64,000 bases of DNA, taken from assembly GCF_011174775.1 (NCBI RefSeq), contig NZ_JAANHS010000001.1:186001-250000 (forward strand). Direction: 5' to 3'. Shown in pieces: positions 1-7,495 of this stretch. The notes under the pieces were generated by a model, which ran no database searches, had not been told where the DNA came from, and worked only from the letters and a program-made list of their open reading frames with translations. Each line of letters begins with the position of its first letter. Positions within the stretch are counted from its first letter, which is position 1. The stretch comes from Rhodobacter calidifons (lineage in GTDB: Bacteria > Pseudomonadota > Alphaproteobacteria > Rhodobacterales > Rhodobacteraceae). A program made the position numbers and the translations under genes.

Positions 1-542
1 CCGAGGTGGAGGCCTCCATCCAGCGCCTCTTCACCTATGCCGCCTGGGCCGACAAATACGATGGCGCCGCCAAATCCGTCCCCATCCGCGGCATCGCGCT
101 GGCGATGAACGAACCCGTCGGCGTGATCGGCGCGCTCCTCCCGGACGAATGCCCCCTCCTCGGCCTCATCTCCGTCATGGCCCCCGCCATCGCCATGGGC
201 AACACGGTGGTCCTCGTCCCCGGCCAACACCCCCTCGCCGCCACCGATTTCTACCAGGTCCTCGACACCTCCGACGTGCCCGCAGGGGTCATCAACATCG
301 TCACCGGCCCCGCCCCCGACCTCGCCAAATCCCTCGCCGGCCACATGGACGTGGATGCGGTGTGGAGCTTCTCCTCCCACCCCCTCTCCGCCCTGATCGA
401 GCGCGAGGCCGCCGGCAACCTGAAACGCACCTGGGTCAACCACGGCAGGGCGCGCGACTGGCTTTCCCCCAGCTCCGAGGGCCGGACCTTCCTGGCCCAG
501 GCGACCGAGATCAAGACCGTCTGGGTTCCGTATGGGGAGTGA
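1..542 (+). CDS. Aldehyde dehydrogenase (ALDH16-like), C-terminal part, 5' truncated by window
   Basis: The frame is open from the first complete codon at position 3, so the gene begins before the window; about 179 residues are visible. The sequence is ALDH-superfamily: a coenzyme-binding-like stretch with NEPVGVIGALLPDECPLL, then MAPAIAMGNTVVLVPGQHP, then VPAGVINIVTGP. It ends shortly after the equivalent of the Rossmann half, and no catalytic-cysteine segment of the GQxC type follows. Known family: ALDH16 proteins, including one from Loktanella, carry a complete ALDH domain followed by a second, degenerate ALDH domain. A degenerate C-terminal domain explains the missing active site here without invoking truncation. 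This is inference, because the N-terminal domain is outside the window. Confidence 0.75.
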   Translation, partial: EVEASIQRLFTYAAWADKYDGAAKSVPIRGIALAMNEPVGVIGALLPDECPLLGLISVMAPAIAMGNTVVLVPGQHPLAATDFYQVLDTSDVPAGVINIVTGPAPDLAKSLAGHMDVDAVWSFSSHPLSALIEREAAGNLKRTWVNHGRARDWLSPSSEGRTFLAQATEIKTVWVPYGE

Positions 543-555
543 GGGCGGTCACCCC

Positions 556-598
556 GCGCTCCCCTCCCCCCTCGTGGGGGAGGGCTAGGATGGGGGGC
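556..598 (+). repeat. G-rich palindromic element (family C), copy 1
   Basis: Perfect 9-bp stem CCCTCCCCC (562-570) / GGGGGAGGG (576-584) with loop CTCGT, followed by a G-rich tail. The same order of blocks, GCGCCTCCCC-TCCCCC, a CGTG-containing loop, GGGGGAGGGATGGGG and a further G run, recurs inside rsmE (about 11761-11808, opposite strand) and at 31239-31283. This copy follows the ALDH stop codon directly and could serve as a terminator hairpin, but it lacks a T run. Confidence 0.75.
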
Positions 599-656
599 CG
601 CCCCAAACGTAGGTCGGGGTTCACCCCGACTCTTTCTCCCCAACTTCTCCTTCTTC

Positions 657-683
657 GTCAGATTTGCCCAAAGCAAATCTGAC
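657..683. repeat. 11-bp stem inverted repeat, terminator-like
   Basis: Perfect inverted repeat GTCAGATTTGC / GCAAATCTGAC with loop CCAAA. It lies about 115 bases after the ALDH stop codon. There is no T run on either side, so its role as a terminator is uncertain; it could also be a single-palindrome relative of the other dispersed repeats in the window. Confidence 0.55.
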
Positions 684-900
684 CGCGCCCGACCCGCCCC
701 CCGGGGGCGGGCGCGATATATCGCTCCCACCCCCGCGTGCCGGTCGCGGTCAGCCTTGCACCCTGGCCAGATCCGTTAGTCTCTCTAGACCTTTGACTTA
801 AGCGGGCCGACACAGTTCATTCCCCTTTCGTTCTGTCGCCTCTTGAAAAGTTGATCGTCCGTTACCTTATCGGACAGATGGCAACACCTCGGGGTAGAAA

Positions 901-1455
901 ATGAAACTTTCGGACGGCGAGAAAATCATCATCGCTTTGCTTGCAGACATCCACAAGGGTCTGAAGATTGAAGGCGAAATAGACGTGAAGGGGCTCATGG
1001 CTGCGATCTACGGCGGTCACCTTTGGAGCCTGAAGTGGGACTGGACCGGACTTCTGCACGACTATGAAGCAGACCCGGCAGTGGTTTCCCAAACTACCGA
1101 CATTTTGGTCATGTGGTCATTTCTTGAACAGAGCTTTGCCAACTTGTCAGACGATGACAAAGCGAAGGTTTGCGCAGCAAACCACGGCGACGCTCCGAAG
1201 TTTCCGGGCTTCGACGGGAACAATGAAGATCACTACGGCGTCGCCAAGCACCTAATCAATGAAATGGGCCGGTTTCAGAACTTCAAGGACCATTACTTGA
1301 ATTCGCACTCGCAGCGGCTGGACAACTATCTTCTGATGTTCCGGGTCTTTGATCCGATCCGCGACACCGTGGGGCTGCGACCCAACGTCCAGATGACGGC
1401 GGATGAAATCATCTCCGTCCTGCAAGCTGCTTACCCCGCTCAGGCGGTCGCGTAG
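901..1455 (+). CDS. YfbU-family protein
   Basis: 184 residues. The pattern matches the YfbU family (E. coli YfbU, about 164 aa). Seen here are an N-terminal SDGEKIIIALLADIHKG segment, a central MWSFLEQSFANL helix, then FPGFDGNNEDH, INEMGRFQNFKDH and, near the C-terminus, GLRPNVQMTADEIISVL. No enzymatic activity is established for the family. By eye the gene is only about half G+C, clearly lower than its neighbours, and it is flanked by hairpin-rich spacers on both sides, which suggests acquisition by transfer. The ATG at 901 is used; an upstream GGGGTAGAAA offers only a weak ribosome binding site. Confidence 0.8.
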   Translation: MKLSDGEKIIIALLADIHKGLKIEGEIDVKGLMAAIYGGHLWSLKWDWTGLLHDYEADPAVVSQTTDILVMWSFLEQSFANLSDDDKAKVCAANHGDAPKFPGFDGNNEDHYGVAKHLINEMGRFQNFKDHYLNSHSQRLDNYLLMFRVFDPIRDTVGLRPNVQMTADEIISVLQAAYPAQAVA

Positions 1456-1672
1456 AGGCTTCGCGGAAAATCTCACTACAGTCTCACTAGGGGCGTTGGA
1501 GTCGATCTATCTGACGCCCCGATTCGCGCCCCAAGGTTAACGCCTCCCCCGCCCGCCGAGCGTCTGGACAGATTCCAGACGCATGCCAGACGGATTCCAT
1601 ACCGTTAACCTCCCGGAAATCCCCCGGATCAACCCAGCGTTCCCAACCCCTTACCCGGAGTCCCTTGCGGTC
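1456..1672. other. Spacer with nested inverted repeats between convergent genes
   Basis: No gene. An 8-bp outer inverted repeat GGTTAACG (1535-1542) / CGTTAACC (1603-1610) encloses a perfect 8-bp stem GCGTCTGG/CCAGACGC with a 7-nt loop (1560-1582). The inner hairpin may be a bidirectional terminator for the YfbU-family gene and the convergent yqgE gene. The outer pair is AT-rich relative to the surroundings and could instead mark the edge of inserted DNA. Confidence 0.55.
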
Positions 1673-2230
1673 TCAGGCCCGCCCCGCCGCCGCACTCAGG
1701 GTCAAGGGATCAATCCCCATCCCCCGCAGCGCCTCCGACCATTTCACCCGGTCATCCGAGCCGAACACCAACCCCTCCGGCGCATCAGAAGTCAGCCAGT
1801 CGTTCCGCGCGATCTCGGCCTCCAGCTGCCCCGGCCCCCAGCCGGAATATCCCAGCGCCAGCAAGGCCTTACCGGGGCCACCCCCGGAAGCCAAAGCCTC
1901 CAGCACGTTGATCGTCGCGGTCATCTCCAGGCCCCCCGGCACCTGCATCGTGCCCTCGCCCGCAGGCCGCCAGTCGGCCGAGTGCAGCACGAACCCCCGC
2001 CCCCGCTCCACCGGCCCGCCGAAATGCACCCGGATGTCGCGGCCCAGGGGGCCAAGGGGGATGCCAAGATGCTCCAGCAGCCCGGAAAAGCTAAGATCTT
2101 CCAAAGGCTTGTTGACGATCAACCCCATCGCGCCCTCCGCCGAATGGGCACAAAGCAGCACCACGCTGCGCTCGAACCGAGGGTCCGTCATCCCCGGCAT
2201 CGCGATCAGGATCTGTCCGGCAAGGTCCAT
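1673..2230 (-). CDS. yqgE: YqgE/AlgH family protein (UPF0301)
   Basis: 185 residues beginning MDLAGQILIAMPGM. The family signature is visible: MPGMTDPRFERSVVLLCAHSAEGAMG, then GLIVNKPL, then FGGPVERGRGFVLH, and GYSGWGPGQLEAEI near the C-terminus. The start is placed at the ATG whose upstream GGGGAGG lies about 8 bases away; a longer in-frame reading adds 23 residues unlike the family. YqgE/AlgH proteins are widespread and cytoplasmic; the early report of a role in alginate regulation does not define a biochemical function. The gene is divergent from the DsbD-N-like gene, with 138 bases between the two starts. Confidence 0.93.
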   Translation of the reverse strand: MDLAGQILIAMPGMTDPRFERSVVLLCAHSAEGAMGLIVNKPLEDLSFSGLLEHLGIPLGPLGRDIRVHFGGPVERGRGFVLHSADWRPAGEGTMQVPGGLEMTATINVLEALASGGGPGKALLALGYSGWGPGQLEAEIARNDWLTSDAPEGLVFGSDDRVKWSEALRGMGIDPLTLSAAAGRA

Positions 2231-2368
2231 CGTCACCGCCCTCCCCTGCCGGAAACATGGCCCCGGAGACCGCGGCGAGCAAGTCCGGATGATGGCCAAA
2301 CCGCCACGATCACGCAGCTTCGCCGCAAAGTGATTTCCTCTGACCCCGGGATTGCCTATCTTCGCCCC

Positions 2369-3160
2369 ATGCTGAAAGTCGCCGCCACCCTTGCCCTGAT
2401 CGCCTCCCCCGCCCTTGCCACCACGCAGGATGATGTCTTGCAGGCTCAGCTAAGGTCAGGATGGCAAACGGAAAATGGCAGCCACATGGCGGCCCTGGAC
2501 CTGACGCTCGCCCCGGGCTGGAAGACCTACTGGCGCAGTCCGGGCGACGCGGGCATCCCGCCCAGCTTCGACTGGTCGGGCTCGGACAACGTGCAGTCGG
2601 TGCGCATCCACTGGCCCGCGCCCGCCGTCTTCAACCTGAACGGCATGCAGACCATCGGCTACAGCGACCGCCTGGTCCTGCCGGTGGAAGTCACGCCCTC
2701 GGACCCGGCACGCCCGGTCCGGCTGCGGGTGCGGATGGACCTCGGCGTCTGCGACGAGATCTGTCTGCCGGCCTCGGTTGACCTTGGCGCCGACCTTGCC
2801 GCGCCCGGCGCCCCGGACGCGAACATCCGCACCGCCCTGTCGCAGCGCGCCGCGACGGCGCAGGAGGCGGGGGTGACCCGCGTCTCGTGCAGCATCGACC
2901 CGATCAGGGACGGCCTGCGCCTGACCGCCCGTCTGACCCTGCCCGACCCCGGCCTGCCCGAGGTCGTCGCCTTCGAAACCGCCAACCGCGAGATCTGGGT
3001 GGCCGAAGCCGTCACCGAACGGCGCGGCGGCGAACTGATCAGCATCACCGAACTCGTCCCCCCGCACGGCGCGCCCTTCGCGCTGGATCGTTCGGGGATC
3101 ACCATGACCATCCTCGCCGCCAATGGCGCGGTCGAGGTGAAGGGCTGCCCCGCCCCCTGA
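2369..3160 (+). CDS. Periplasmic DsbD-N-terminal-domain-like protein
   Basis: 263 residues with a signal peptide (MLKVAATLALIASPALA, cleavage after residue 17). The mature part resembles the N-terminal thiol-exchange domain of DsbD/ScsB: APGWKTYWRSPGDAGIPP at 48-65, then the GVCDEICLP motif with Cys128 and Cys132. Two further cysteines lie in the C-terminal half (RVSCSID and KGCPAP). There is no membrane domain or thioredoxin domain, so this is the isolated N-terminal module, expected to pass electrons or handle disulfides in the periplasm with an unknown partner. An in-frame extension upstream of the ATG overlaps yqgE on the other strand and is not used, because the signal peptide fixes the start. 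Confidence 0.85.
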   Translation: MLKVAATLALIASPALATTQDDVLQAQLRSGWQTENGSHMAALDLTLAPGWKTYWRSPGDAGIPPSFDWSGSDNVQSVRIHWPAPAVFNLNGMQTIGYSDRLVLPVEVTPSDPARPVRLRVRMDLGVCDEICLPASVDLGADLAAPGAPDANIRTALSQRAATAQEAGVTRVSCSIDPIRDGLRLTARLTLPDPGLPEVVAFETANREIWVAEAVTERRGGELISITELVPPHGAPFALDRSGITMTILAANGAVEVKGCPAP

Positions 3161-3264
3161 GCCCGCCCCCTGAGACAGTCGCCCGCACGCCCCGAGGCAG
3201 GGTTATGGGGGCAGGGTTGTGGGGCAGGGTTGTGGGGCAGGCCACCCCGGCCTAGTCTTTGCCC

Positions 3265-4062
3265 ATGGGAATCGCAGCCGAGACAGCCGAGGACTGGCAT
3301 GCCGCGCTGGCGGCGCTGGCCTGGCAACTGGACTGCGGCGCCGACGAGGCCATCGGCGACGCCCCCGTGAACCGCTACGAACTTGCGGCAGAACCCCGCA
3401 AGCCATTGGCCGCAAACGCTGTTCTACCCGAGACTCCAGCCCTGCCTGCCGACGATCCCGTTGCGGCCGCCCGGGGCGCGGCTGCGGCGGCGGGGTCGCT
3501 TGACGCCCTGCGCGCGGCCATTGCGGCCTATCCTTACTGCGAGCTGCGGAAGGGCGCGCGCAACACCGTCTTTGCCGATGGCAACCCGCAGGCCCGCGTC
3601 CTGATCCTGGGCGAGGCCCCAGGGGCCGAGGAGGATCGCGAGGGCCGCCCCTTCGTCGGGCGCGCGGGCCAGCTTCTGGACCGGATGTTCGCGGCAATCG
3701 GCCTTTCGCGCGGGTCGCCTGATGGCGAAGCCGCGCTTTACATCACCAATGTCCTGCCCTGGCGCCCCCCTGGCAACCGCGACCCGGAACCGGCGGAAAT
3801 CGCCATGATGCTGCCCTTCGTGGAACGCCATATCGCGCTGGTCGATCCGCAGGTCATCGTGGCGGTCGGCAACACGCCGCTGTTTGCGCTGACCGGGGCG
3901 CGCGGCATCCTGCGCGCGCGGGGCAACTGGACCGAGGCGCTGGGCCGGCCCCTGCTGCCCATGACCCATCCGGCCTACCTGCTGCGCAACCCCTCGGCCA
4001 AGCGCGAAGCCTGGGCCGACCTCCTGTCGTTGCAGGAGCGACTCCGCAGCCTGCGCGGTTGA
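3265..4062 (+). CDS. Uracil-DNA glycosylase, family 4-like, lacking most Fe-S cysteines
   Basis: 265 residues. Motif A is GEAPGAEED (116-124) followed by EGRPFVGRAGQLL; the second motif is HPAYLLRNP (235-243). These are family 4 UDG signatures, so removal of uracil from deaminated DNA is the likely role. Family 4 enzymes hold a 4Fe-4S cluster with four cysteines. Here only Cys92 remains: the partner position 89 is Tyr, and the two later positions are Trp166 (in NVLPWRPPGNRDP) and Met182. The cluster is therefore probably absent. The first 80 residues are an Ala/Pro-rich extension. An in-frame TTG lies two codons upstream of the chosen ATG. The next gene, moaB, starts 83 bases downstream. Confidence 0.88.
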   Translation: MGIAAETAEDWHAALAALAWQLDCGADEAIGDAPVNRYELAAEPRKPLAANAVLPETPALPADDPVAAARGAAAAAGSLDALRAAIAAYPYCELRKGARNTVFADGNPQARVLILGEAPGAEEDREGRPFVGRAGQLLDRMFAAIGLSRGSPDGEAALYITNVLPWRPPGNRDPEPAEIAMMLPFVERHIALVDPQVIVAVGNTPLFALTGARGILRARGNWTEALGRPLLPMTHPAYLLRNPSAKREAWADLLSLQERLRSLRG

Positions 4063-4145
4063 TGCCGACCGGAATCAGAGGGCCCTTCCGTCCTTCGGCC
4101 TTTCGGTGAAGGATGCGGGCAGACGCAGCTGCCATACGGGATGAC

Positions 4146-4688
4146 ATGTCACGCATCGACGAAACCCTGCCCTTCCACCCTGTCCGCATCGCGGTCCTGA
4201 CCGTCAGCGACAGCCGGACGCCCGAGACGGACAAGTCCGGCGACACGCTGGTCGATCGGCTGACCGCGGCCGGACATATCCTGGCCGATCGCGGCATCGT
4301 CCCCGACGACCGCTCTGCCATCGTGGGCCGCCTGCGGCACTGGATCGCCGATCCGGCCGTGGACGTGATCCTGACCACCGGCGGCACCGGCCTGACCGGC
4401 CGCGATGTCACCGTCGAGGCCCACCGCGAGGTCTATGAGAAGGAGATCGAGGCCTTCGGAACCGTCTTCACCCTTGTGAGCATGCAGAAGATCGGCACCT
4501 CGGCGGTGCAAAGCCGCGCGACGGGGGGCGTGGCGGGCGGCACCTACCTTTTCGCCCTGCCCGGCAGCCCCGGCGCCTGCCGCGATGCCTGGGACGAGAT
4601 CCTGAAGCTGCAACTGGACAGCCGCCACCGCCCCTGCAACTTCGTCGAGATCATGCCGCGGCTGGAAGAACACCTGAAGCGCAAATAG
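4146..4688 (+). CDS. moaB: Molybdenum cofactor biosynthesis protein MoaB
   Basis: 180 residues of the MogA/MoaB fold. The substrate-binding loop is [13 protein letters not shown], and the N-terminal strand is [20 protein letters not shown]. MoaB-type proteins bind molybdopterin and act in its adenylylation; in some bacteria MoaB and MogA overlap in role. The start is the ATG of [12 protein letters not shown]; an in-frame ATG 33 bases upstream gives a non-conserved extension. The gene follows the glycosylase gene on the same strand and may be cotranscribed with it. Confidence 0.92.
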   Translation: MSRIDETLPFHPVRIAVLTVSDSRTPETDKSGDTLVDRLTAAGHILADRGIVPDDRSAIVGRLRHWIADPAVDVILTTGGTGLTGRDVTVEAHREVYEKEIEAFGTVFTLVSMQKIGTSAVQSRATGGVAGGTYLFALPGSPGACRDAWDEILKLQLDSRHRPCNFVEIMPRLEEHLKRK

Positions 4689-4830
4689 CGCCTTCCCGTT
4701 CGACTTCGTGTCCTCGTCGGGATGCGACCGCGAGCACCCACGAAATCGACGACACGCCTTTCGCTTGCCGCGCCGCACGCCCTTTGCGATAGAGGGGGAA
4801 ACCGGACATCAGACCGGAGAGGGGACGACC

Positions 4831-5793
4831 ATGGCCTTCCGCGCCCGCCATCTGCTGGGGATCGAGCACCTTTCGCCGCTGGAGATCACCACCGTCCTCG
4901 ACCTGGCCGAGCGTTACGTCGACCTGAACCGCCGCACGGTCAAGCAGTCCGACGTGCTGGCGGGGATGACGCAGATCAACCTGTTCTTCGAGGCCTCGAC
5001 CCGCACGCAGTCGTCCTTCGAACTGGCCGGGAAACGGCTTGGGGCGGATGTGATGAACATGTCGGTGGCGAATTCCAGCGTGAAGAAGGGCGAGACGCTG
5101 ATCGACACCGCGATGACGCTGAACGCGATGCACCCGGACCTGCTGGTCGTGCGGCACGGGTCGTCCGGTGCCGTCAACCTTTTGGCGCAGAAGGTTGACT
5201 GCGCGGTCCTGAACGCCGGCGACGGGCGGCATGAGCATCCGACGCAGGCTTTGCTGGATGCCCTGACCATCCGCCGCGCCAAGGGCCGCATCCAGCGGCT
5301 GACCATCGCGATCTGCGGGGACATCGCGCACAGCCGCGTGGCGCGGTCGAACCTTATTCTCCTGGGAAAAATGGAAAACCGCCTGCGGCTGATCGCGCCG
5401 CCCACCCTGATGCCCTCGGGGGTGGAGGACTTCGGCTGCGAGCTTTTCGACGACATGCGCGAAGGACTGAAGGGCGCGGATGTGGTGATGATGCTGCGGC
5501 TCCAGAAGGAACGGATGGACGGCGGCTTCATCCCCTCGGAACGCGAATACTATCACCGCTACGGCCTGGACGCCGAGAAGCTGTCCCATGCCGCGCCCGA
5601 CGCCATCGTCATGCACCCCGGCCCGATGAACCGGGGGGTGGAGATCGACGGCGATCTGGCCGACGACATCAACCGCAGCGTGATCCAGGATCAGGTGGAG
5701 ATGGGCGTTGCGGTGCGGATGGCCTGCATGGACCTTCTGGCGCGGAACCTGCGGGCCGAGCGGGGGCGGAAGATCGTGGGGATGATGGCGTGA
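4831..5793 (+). CDS. pyrB: Aspartate carbamoyltransferase catalytic subunit
   Basis: 320 residues, full length for an ATCase catalytic chain. The carbamoyl-phosphate motif STRTQ is at 56-60. Other landmarks are [14 protein letters not shown] and [12 protein letters not shown]. The protein makes carbamoyl-aspartate in de novo pyrimidine synthesis. The start ATG has GGAGAGGGG about 7 bases upstream. No regulatory chain (pyrI) is present; instead four membrane-protein genes and a dihydroorotase-like pseudoenzyme follow in one coupled operon, reminiscent of the pyrB-pyrC' arrangement of Pseudomonas. The stop codon overlaps the next start (GTGA). Confidence 0.96.
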   Translation: MAFRARHLLGIEHLSPLEITTVLDLAERYVDLNRRTVKQSDVLAGMTQINLFFEASTRTQSSFELAGKRLGADVMNMSVANSSVKKGETLIDTAMTLNAMHPDLLVVRHGSSGAVNLLAQKVDCAVLNAGDGRHEHPTQALLDALTIRRAKGRIQRLTIAICGDIAHSRVARSNLILLGKMENRLRLIAPPTLMPSGVEDFGCELFDDMREGLKGADVVMMLRLQKERMDGGFIPSEREYYHRYGLDAEKLSHAAPDAIVMHPGPMNRGVEIDGDLADDINRSVIQDQVEMGVAVRMACMDLLARNLRAERGRKIVGMMA

Positions 5794-6350
5794 CCGGCGA
5801 GGCCTGGCAGGATTACCTTGCCCCCGGCGAACGGCTGCTGTGGCAGGGCGCCCCGGTGCCCGGCATCTTCGACCTTCCCAAGCGGCTGTTGCTGGCCGCT
5901 TTCGGCACACCCTTCCTGGTCGGCGGTGTGGCCTGCTTCGGGTTCGGTCTGTTCTTCATGGGCAAGGCTGACGGGATCGCGTCGCTGGGTCTGGGCATCT
6001 TTCTTGCCATCTTCGCGACCCCCTTTCTGGCAGTGGGCCTCTACCTGGTCGTTCTGCAATGGATCGAGGCGATGCAGGCCCATCGCCGGGTCCGCTATGC
6101 GCTGACGGATCGTGCGGCCTATATCGCCCGGCGCTACTGGAGACGCTCGCTGGAAGTGCTGCCGATCCGTCCGCAGACGGCGGTCGAACTGGTCGAGGGC
6201 AAAGGGGCCTCTACCGTGTGGCTGCACACCCGGCGGGAAGACGACGGTGACGGCGGAACGACGACCGAGAAGAAGGGCTTCGAGAACATCGCCGAGGGGC
6301 GTGACGTGTTTGCCCTGATCCGGGGCCTGCAAACAAGGGAAAGCCGATGA
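5790..6350 (+). CDS. Membrane protein of the pyrB-pyrC' insert, two TM segments
   Basis: 186 residues, GTG start overlapping the pyrB stop by 4 bases. It opens with [17 protein letters not shown], which looks like the start of bacterial PH-like membrane proteins. Two long hydrophobic segments follow (about residues 32-55 and 64-90). The rest is a soluble domain beginning [16 protein letters not shown], a pattern often seen in bacterial PH-type domains. No catalytic residues are recognisable. The C-terminal region is acidic and charged (REDDGDGG). Its position between pyrB and the pyrC-like gene is the only functional hint. It shares the pattern LTDRxxxxxxR with the 147-residue protein two genes downstream, so the two may be distantly related. 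Confidence 0.8.
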   Translation: MTGEAWQDYLAPGERLLWQGAPVPGIFDLPKRLLLAAFGTPFLVGGVACFGFGLFFMGKADGIASLGLGIFLAIFATPFLAVGLYLVVLQWIEAMQAHRRVRYALTDRAAYIARRYWRRSLEVLPIRPQTAVELVEGKGASTVWLHTRREDDGDGGTTTEKKGFENIAEGRDVFALIRGLQTRESR

Positions 6351-6466
6351 CCCCTGACCCCGACCGCAAGCCAACCCGCGAGGAGATGCGCCAGGGCGGC
6401 ATGGTGGCCGCCGCCGTCCTGGTCTTCATCGCCATCTTCACCATCGTCATCGTCTGGATCGCCTGA
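6347..6466 (+). CDS. 39-residue single-pass membrane microprotein
   Basis: A short gene whose ATG overlaps the preceding stop (ATGA) and whose TGA overlaps the next start (TGATG). The product begins [19 protein letters not shown], a charged cytoplasmic-type segment, followed by about 20 hydrophobic residues ending in VIVWIA. Coding potential is supported by the tight coupling on both sides, the high third-position G/C and the clean amphipathic/hydrophobic split. No known family was recognised. It is probably a small membrane subunit of whatever the flanking PH-like membrane proteins form. Confidence 0.8.
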   Translation: MTPDPDRKPTREEMRQGGMVAAAVLVFIAIFTIVIVWIA

Positions 6467-6909
6467 TGGCCCGGATCGAACCCGACCCGATCCTCGGCAC
6501 CGTCACCCCCTTGCAAGAGGGCGAGACCGTGCTGGCCGAGTTTCGCGCCGACCGTCTGGCCTACTGGCGCGGGCATCTGATCATGGCCGTGGTCCTGGGC
6601 ACGGCGGCGGGGCTGTTCCTGATCTGGCAGGGCAACCCCTATCCGGTTGCCGGTCCCCTTGGCGCGGTTCTGGCCATCGGGGTGCGGGCCGCCTACCTTG
6701 CCTCCGAGGCGCTGGCCGAGGTCTGGCGGCTGACCGACCGCCGCCTGCTGGGCCCCGGCGGGCGGGCGATCCCGCAGGGTCAGATCGTCTCGGCCCGGGC
6801 CTTCCTGGGCGCGGTGCAGGTCACCACCGCCTCGGGCGACCGGCATCTCATCAAGTATCAGGCCGACCCCGCCGCCACCGCCGCCCGCATCATGGGGGGG
6901 CGGGCGTGA
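6466..6909 (+). CDS. PH-like membrane protein of the pyrB-pyrC' insert
   Basis: 147 residues. It starts MARIEPDPILGTVTPLQEGE, with hydrophobic segments at about 35-54 and 60-80, followed by a soluble part with VWRLTDRRLLGPGGRAIP and HLIKYQADPAATAARI. The layout (two helices, then a short beta-rich domain with LTDRR) resembles bacterial PH-domain membrane proteins. It is coupled to the microprotein upstream (TGATG) and to the 175-residue protein downstream (GTGA). No catalytic residues are visible; function unknown. Confidence 0.8.
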   Translation: MARIEPDPILGTVTPLQEGETVLAEFRADRLAYWRGHLIMAVVLGTAAGLFLIWQGNPYPVAGPLGAVLAIGVRAAYLASEALAEVWRLTDRRLLGPGGRAIPQGQIVSARAFLGAVQVTTASGDRHLIKYQADPAATAARIMGGRA

Positions 6910-7433
6910 CCACGCTGACCGTTCCGGCGCAGGACCGGCTGGGCGTCCGCGTCTTTCAGGCGGCGCTGAGCGCGGACGAGATGCAGCGCGACAAGGCGCG
7001 GCTGCTGCCGGTGCTGCTGGGCGACCCCGACATCGACCCGGCCCATGTCGAGCTGTTCGATGTGGCCGATCTTTCCGACCTCGGCCTTGCGGGCTATCTG
7101 GCCGAGGGGCTGGGGATACCCGAGGCCGCGCTTCAGGCGGACCGGCCCCGGCTGGACGCGCTGAAGGGTCCGGTGGTGATCCTTCTGTCCAGGGCGCTGC
7201 ACGGGCGCGAGGTGACGCTGAGCCTCGATCCGCGCCTGACGCTGGTCGGCACCTACCGGGAGGACCGCCCGCCGGTGCATTTCGAACCCCTGCCCACCGC
7301 CGCCGCGACGGGCGTCCTTGCCCCGTCCCCCCAGCCCGCCCCGCCAGCGCAACGCCCCACGGCGGCCTTCGTTCTCATGGCTTTGGCGCTGGTCCTGATG
7401 GCCGTGGTGGCGCTCTGGCTGGCCCTGGGATGA
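6906..7433 (+). CDS. C-terminally anchored membrane protein of the pyrB-pyrC' insert
   Basis: 175 residues, GTG start overlapping the previous stop. About 140 soluble residues come first, including an internally acidic part DPDIDPAHVELFDVADLSDLG, then a Pro/Ala-rich linker (PSPQPAPPAQRP), and finally one hydrophobic helix (about 151-174) ending at the C-terminus. This is the layout of a tail-anchored protein with its main domain in the cytoplasm. No family was recognised. Its stop codon overlaps an in-frame ATG at 7430 that could also start the following pyrC-like gene. Confidence 0.75.
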   Translation: MTTLTVPAQDRLGVRVFQAALSADEMQRDKARLLPVLLGDPDIDPAHVELFDVADLSDLGLAGYLAEGLGIPEAALQADRPRLDALKGPVVILLSRALHGREVTLSLDPRLTLVGTYREDRPPVHFEPLPTAAATGVLAPSPQPAPPAQRPTAAFVLMALALVLMAVVALWLALG

Positions 7434-7495
7434 GTTCCAGTGGACAAGCCGCCCGCGTCGTCGCATACCCTGCCCGAGCCTCGGACGGACCTCGC

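Larger units (their letters stand above)
543..900. other. Hairpin-rich intergenic region, no gene
   Basis: No convincing coding region. The first part, 556-711, is a run of four palindromes: a copy of the G-rich palindromic element (556-598), a stem GTCGGGGT/ACCCCGAC at 613-630, an 11-bp stem GTCAGATTTGC/GCAAATCTGAC with a 5-nt loop at 657-683, and CCCGCCCCC/GGGGGCGGG around a central C at 693-711. From about 760 onward the sequence becomes visibly poorer in G+C and leads into the YfbU-family gene, whose promoter should lie here. I could not place a clear -35/-10 pair. Confidence 0.6.

Noticed and set aside
1583-2368. N-terminal extension of the DsbD-N-like protein
   Set aside because: It overlaps yqgE on the other strand, is Pro/Arg/His-rich, and precedes a clear signal peptide starting at 2369.
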